DNA of 64,000 bases from CAZKSN01 sp964555585 (GTDB lineage: Bacteria; Bacillota_I; Bacilli_A; RF39; UBA660). Every line of letters begins with the position of its first letter. Within the stretch, counting starts at the first letter, position 1. The notes beneath the pieces were generated by a model, which saw only the letters and a program-made list of their open reading frames with translations, was not told where the DNA came from and did not search any database. Both the position numbers and the translations under genes were made by a program. Of this stretch, positions 61,267 through 64,000 are shown piece by piece. The DNA lies in assembly GCA_964555585.1 (NCBI GenBank), contig CAZKSN010000001.1:62001-126000 (forward strand), given 5' to 3'.

Positions 61267-61806
61267 TTAATTTTTACTTATTTGCATCAATTCCACTTCA
61301 ACTGGAGTTTCTTGACCAAATAAATCTATCAATACATTTAACTTCTGATTCTCTAAATCAACATTTTCAATCTTTCCAAACATACCTTTGAATGGACCAT
61401 CAATTATAGTGATTGAATCTCCAGGTTTTACATCAGTATTAATATCAAGTTTCTTATTTCCATCATTAGCAAGTATCTTGTCTATCTCCTGAGGCAGCAA
61501 TGGAGTTGGTTTTGCTCCCTTACCAGATGAACCGATGAATCCAGTTACACCCGGAGTGTTACGCACCACATACCACGCTTCATCACTCATAATCATTTCA
61601 ATAAGCACATAACCCGGAAATACCTTTTTAACTTTTTCCTTTTTAACTCCATCTTTTATTTCAACTTCAGTTTGCTCAGGAATTATTATACGAAAAATAT
61701 TATTTTCCATTCCCATAGATTCAGTACGCATTTCTAAATTTGCCTTAACTTTACTTTCATGCCCTGAATATGTATTAACTACATACCATAGTTTCTCGCC
61801 TTCCAT
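61267..61806 (-). CDS. nusG: Transcription factor NusG
   Basis: 179 residues: NGN domain ('WYVVNTYSGHESKVKANLE', 'FPGYVLIEMIMSDEAWYVVRN') and C-terminal KOW domain ('IDGPFKGMFGKIENVD'). It binds RNA polymerase and affects pausing and termination. Its ATG shares one base with the secE stop. Confidence 0.97.
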   Translation of the reverse strand: MEGEKLWYVVNTYSGHESKVKANLEMRTESMGMENNIFRIIIPEQTEVEIKDGVKKEKVKKVFPGYVLIEMIMSDEAWYVVRNTPGVTGFIGSSGKGAKPTPLLPQEIDKILANDGNKKLDINTDVKPGDSITIIDGPFKGMFGKIENVDLENQKLNVLIDLFGQETPVEVELMQISKN

Positions 61807-61982
61807 TAACTAATCACATCCCTTAAATACGCAAATAAAACATCAAGAATATAAAAGAACAATCCAAAAAATACTATCATACCTATAGTAGTAACTGAAT
61901 ATTTTAAAAGATCTTTTCCTTTAGGCCAATGTGTTTTACTTGCCTCTTTTTTGACTCCATGGAAGAAAGCTTTTATTTTCAT
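61806..61982 (-). CDS. secE: Preprotein translocase subunit SecE
   Basis: 58 residues: 'GVKKEASKTHWPKGKDLLKY' followed by one membrane helix. Part of the SecYEG channel. The ATG at 61982 is eight bases from AAGGAG; the longer start at 62033 would include the promoter and a poly-Phe stretch. The usual neighbour rpmG is not here but at 6174-6344. Confidence 0.93.
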   Translation of the reverse strand: MKIKAFFHGVKKEASKTHWPKGKDLLKYSVTTIGMIVFFGLFFYILDVLFAYLRDVIS

Positions 61983-61997
61983 AACTTTTTCTCCTTC

Positions 61998-62017
61998 AAA
62001 AAAAAACACTTTCGTGT
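61998..62017 (-). promoter_or_regulatory. Hairpin and T9 at the secE mRNA 5' end
   Basis: Minus strand ACAC-GAAA-GTGT (62017-62006) followed by nine T. It begins about where RNA from the promoter would start, so it may cap the 5' end or act as a small attenuator. Confidence 0.45.
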
Positions 62018-62023
62018 GATTAA

Positions 62024-62052
62024 ATAATATCATATTTAATTATATTACGCAA
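62024..62052 (-). promoter_or_regulatory. Promoter of secE-nusG
   Basis: Minus-strand -35 TTGCGT (62047-62052), 17-base spacer, -10 TATTAT (62024-62029). Confidence 0.65.
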
Positions 62053-62070
62053 GTATTTTTTAATTAATAA

Positions 62071-62166
62071 TTATTGTTCTGATTTTTCATTATATTTTTG
62101 TAATAATTCATTCAACAAAGGTTTGGTATCTTCTAATGTTATAACATCTTTTACATTTAAATTCAT
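62071..62166 (-). CDS. 31-residue coupled small ORF
   Basis: Starts MNLNVKDVITLEDTKPLLNE and ends KSEQ. Its ATG shares a base with the stop of the 124-residue membrane gene (TAATG), and GGAGG-like sequence (within 'AAGGCGGAATGAG' read as GAAGGCGGAATG) lies upstream. Short amphipathic, no family. Coding by coupling is plausible but not proven. Confidence 0.4.
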   Translation of the reverse strand: MNLNVKDVITLEDTKPLLNELLQKYNEKSEQ

Positions 62167-62540
62167 TATCTACTCATTCCGCCTTCTTTTTTAAATTCTG
62201 AATAGGATTTTCCAATTAAATTTAAATATTGTTTAATTTCTTCCTTTTTATGAGACATCTTTATTTTATTTAAAATCAGTTCTACTATTCCAAAAGCTCC
62301 AAATACAGTTCCTCCGACCATAACACTGCCAAAAACAGTAGCTATAGCCTGTCCTACTTCATTATAATTATATACGTCAGTAAAAAGAACCACTGCCAAC
62401 AAAGCAGAAATCGCAGTTATTAAGGAAATATAAATTTTATTTCCTAAAGAATATTCATCCTTTTCTTTAAAATAATCAGTTTTTATACATTCAATTTTAT
62501 GCATTACTTCTTCAGAATTTATTTTTTCTTTTTCTTCCAT
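62166..62540 (-). CDS. Hypothetical two-helix membrane protein
   Basis: 124 residues: a charged start, two membrane helices (about 35-56 and 64-90) with a Gly-rich second helix ('VFGSVMVGGTVFGAFGIV'), and a basic tail ending GGMSR. N- and C-termini are predicted inside. No family recognised. It lies between spoVS and secE on the same strand, ahead of a coupled 31-residue ORF. Confidence 0.6.
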   Translation of the reverse strand: MEEKEKINSEEVMHKIECIKTDYFKEKDEYSLGNKIYISLITAISALLAVVLFTDVYNYNEVGQAIATVFGSVMVGGTVFGAFGIVELILNKIKMSHKKEEIKQYLNLIGKSYSEFKKEGGMSR

Positions 62541-62592
62541 AGTTTACCTCCAATTATAAGATAACATTTTTTAAATTATAAGTAAATAAAAA

Positions 62593-62613
62593 AGAGACTT
62601 TTATCTAGTCTCT
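62593..62613 (-). terminator. Terminator after spoVS
   Basis: Arms AGAGACT (62593-62599) and AGTCTCT (62607-62613) with the spoVS stop in the loop, then T6 on the minus strand. Confidence 0.75.
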
Positions 62614-62864
62614 ACTATTAACTTAATTGCAGTTCTCTCTTCTCCATCAATAGTAATGCCTGAAAATGCTGGGGTACAGATAAGATTTTTACCTAAAGGT
62701 GCTACAAATCCTCTTGCAATTGCTACTGCTTTTATTGCCTGATTAAGTGCACCGGCCCCAACTGCTTGAACTTCTACAATATCAGAAGATTCTCTAAAAA
62801 TATTTGCAATCGCTCCAGCTACTTTTTGTGGAATACTTTTACTTGAAACTTTTATAATTTCCAT
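62601..62864 (-). CDS. spoVS: Stage V sporulation protein SpoVS
   Basis: 87 residues, Alba-like fold. 'EIIKVSSKSIPQKVAGAIAN' and 'EVQAVGAGALNQAIKAVAIA' are near-identical to the highly conserved SpoVS family. SpoVS affects spore coat and core maturation and links to division; molecular role uncertain. It has its own terminator. Confidence 0.96.
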   Translation of the reverse strand: MEIIKVSSKSIPQKVAGAIANIFRESSDIVEVQAVGAGALNQAIKAVAIARGFVAPLGKNLICTPAFSGITIDGEERTAIKLIVETR

Positions 62865-62906
62865 AATAACCCCCTTAATAAGTTATATGAAAATTATTAA
62901 AATATA

Positions 62907-63452
62907 TTATTGTTCTTTTGAGACAATGCACAAAACAGGTTCAAATAAACAAATAATTCCAAAAATAATAAAGAAATGTCCATAAATTAAAACCTGAGAT
63001 AAGACTTGACTAATTAAAATATATCCAGTTAAAAAACCAGTAAATGCTATAAAAAGTGTACATATTATTTTTGACTGACACCCTTGCTTCTTTCGCTTTT
63101 TTATAGCTATCATACTAATACTTTTAATAGTAACAACTAGAATAGAATATAAGAATAAACTTGTTCCCAATAATATTACTGAATTACTGTCTCTTAAGAA
63201 ATATAATAAGGCCATTACAATTGCACTTGCTAAAGATAAAAATAATTTTTCATAATTGTGATATTTTCTATATAAAAAATAAGATATTATGTATACTATT
63301 GTCAAAAAATAATAGAAATTAGCCATAAAATCAATATTATTTTCTATTCTATTTACAGAAGAGGCTAATATTGTAATTCCAAGTACTATGATTAAAAAAT
63401 TTGTAACAATGTCAACTAATTTATCAGGTTTTATATCCTTTATTTTTATCAT
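62907..63452 (-). CDS. Hypothetical multi-helix membrane protein
   Basis: 181 residues, six membrane helices with a basic loop (KKRKKQGCQSK) between the fourth and fifth. The ATG at 63452 is preferred (AGGAGG ten bases upstream). No family recognised. It lies between valS and spoVS on the same strand. Confidence 0.6.
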   Translation of the reverse strand: MIKIKDIKPDKLVDIVTNFLIIVLGITILASSVNRIENNIDFMANFYYFLTIVYIISYFLYRKYHNYEKLFLSLASAIVMALLYFLRDSNSVILLGTSLFLYSILVVTIKSISMIAIKKRKKQGCQSKIICTLFIAFTGFLTGYILISQVLSQVLIYGHFFIIFGIICLFEPVLCIVSKEQ

Positions 63453-63503
63453 CTTAAGAATTCCTCCTATCATAATTTTATATCAACTATTTTAAAGTGT
63501 CAA

Positions 63504-64000
63504 TTAAATTTCTTCTAATTTAGAAATTATAACTTTTAATTTACTTTCTTCAGAGATCAATTTTTCTTTTTCGGAATTAATTATATCTTTTGGAGCCTTA
63601 TTAATATAATTCTCATTGTTTAATAATGCTTTTCTTTTATTTATTGATGCTTTTAATAGTTCTTTTTCTTTTATTAACTCTGAATGTAAATCCAAATCTT
63701 TTTCTTTTTTATTAAAATAAATGTCCAGATTTATTAAATCAGATTTAAAATTTACTTTACTTGATTCTTCTCTGTTTATTTTTATATTGTCATCTATTCT
63801 AAGCATACTTTTAAATATTGGCAAAATTTCCGAATCGGCAGTAATCTCCATTTCACATTCTTTAGGAATACTGTTTGTAACTTTTAAATTTCTAATTAAA
63901 GTTATATTGTTTATTATATTATCCATAGAAGTTTCTGATTTTTTAAAAATATACTCTTTTCTATATTTTGGATATTCACTTATCATTATAGATTTTTCTT
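63504..64000 (-). CDS. valS: Valyl-tRNA synthetase, C-terminal part (partial)
   Basis: The frame is open to the window edge. The visible ~165 residues begin EKSIMISEYPKY, typical of the end of the ValRS anticodon-binding domain, and finish with the C-terminal coiled coil ('KRKALLNNENYINKAPKDII'), a hallmark of bacterial ValRS. The catalytic HIGH and KMSKS motifs lie outside the window. The enzyme charges tRNA-Val. Confidence 0.9.
   Translation of the reverse strand, partial: EKSIMISEYPKYRKEYIFKKSETSMDNIINNITLIRNLKVTNSIPKECEMEITADSEILPIFKSMLRIDDNIKINREESSKVNFKSDLINLDIYFNKKEKDLDLHSELIKEKELLKASINKRKALLNNENYINKAPKDIINSEKEKLISEESKLKVIISKLEEI

Overview
This is a chromosomal window from a very AT-rich, low-GC Gram-positive bacterium of the Bacilli type that uses the standard bacterial code (UGG for Trp, no reassigned UGA). 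It carries many endospore genes: spoIIGA, sigE, sigG, gerE, spoIIIAH, a GerM-like gene, spoVD, spoVE, spoVS, ylmC, ylbD, ylbE and a YjcZ-like gene. Several of these (gerE, ylbD/ylbE, the DUF2624-nfo pair, lexA with a divergent small membrane protein) point to Bacilli rather than Clostridia. Extreme AT bias, compact gene spacing and Mollicutes-like residues in RpoB suggest an uncultured, probably gut-associated lineage near Erysipelotrichia/RF39-type Bacilli. That placement is inference. I saw no phage, insertion sequence, CRISPR array or plasmid gene.

Layout. 0-6.9 kb: a partial lipoprotein, DUF378, the c-di-AMP pair cdaA-cdaR, tRNA-Arg, a late-sporulation group (gerM, gerE, spoIIIAH) and rpmG-efp. 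6.9-14.7 kb: a class B PBP, DUF2624/nfo, an orphan prepilin, comEA-comEC and an FtsW-type SEDS protein. 14.8-20.8 kb: a YjcZ-like protein, tmk-thyX, a deformylase, and a FolT-type ECF transporter with one unusual ATPase. 20.9-31 kb: smc, rnc, a J-domain protein, ylbD-ylbE, parE-parC. 31.1-32.6 kb: tRNA-Ile, tRNA-Glu, a zinc-ribbon protein and an unassigned ~350-nt RNA gene with clear promoter and terminator. 32.7-38.8 kb: a condensed spoVD-mraY-spoVE cluster and transketolase. 38.9-41.7 kb: lexA with a divergent SOS-box-controlled 52-aa membrane protein, rhomboid protease, TspO-like protein. 41.7-64 kb: one long minus-strand block (valS, spoVS, secE-nusG, rplKA, rplJL, rpoBC, spoIIGA-sigE, a three-gene unit of unknown function, sigG-ylmC-lspA-rluD).

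How it works together. The window joins information processing (ribosomal proteins, RNA polymerase, topoisomerase IV, SMC, RNase III) with wall synthesis and sporulation. The rplJL leader matches the L10 leader with its attenuator. Promoters of TTGACA-17-TATAAT type are easy to see at most operon starts, and AT-rich intrinsic terminators, many of them bidirectional, close most operons.

Items most worth a second look: the unassigned structured RNA at about 31.67-32.02 kb; the SOS-controlled 52-aa membrane protein; native rifampicin-resistance residues in RpoB; and the operon of two large unknown envelope proteins wedged between sigE and sigG.
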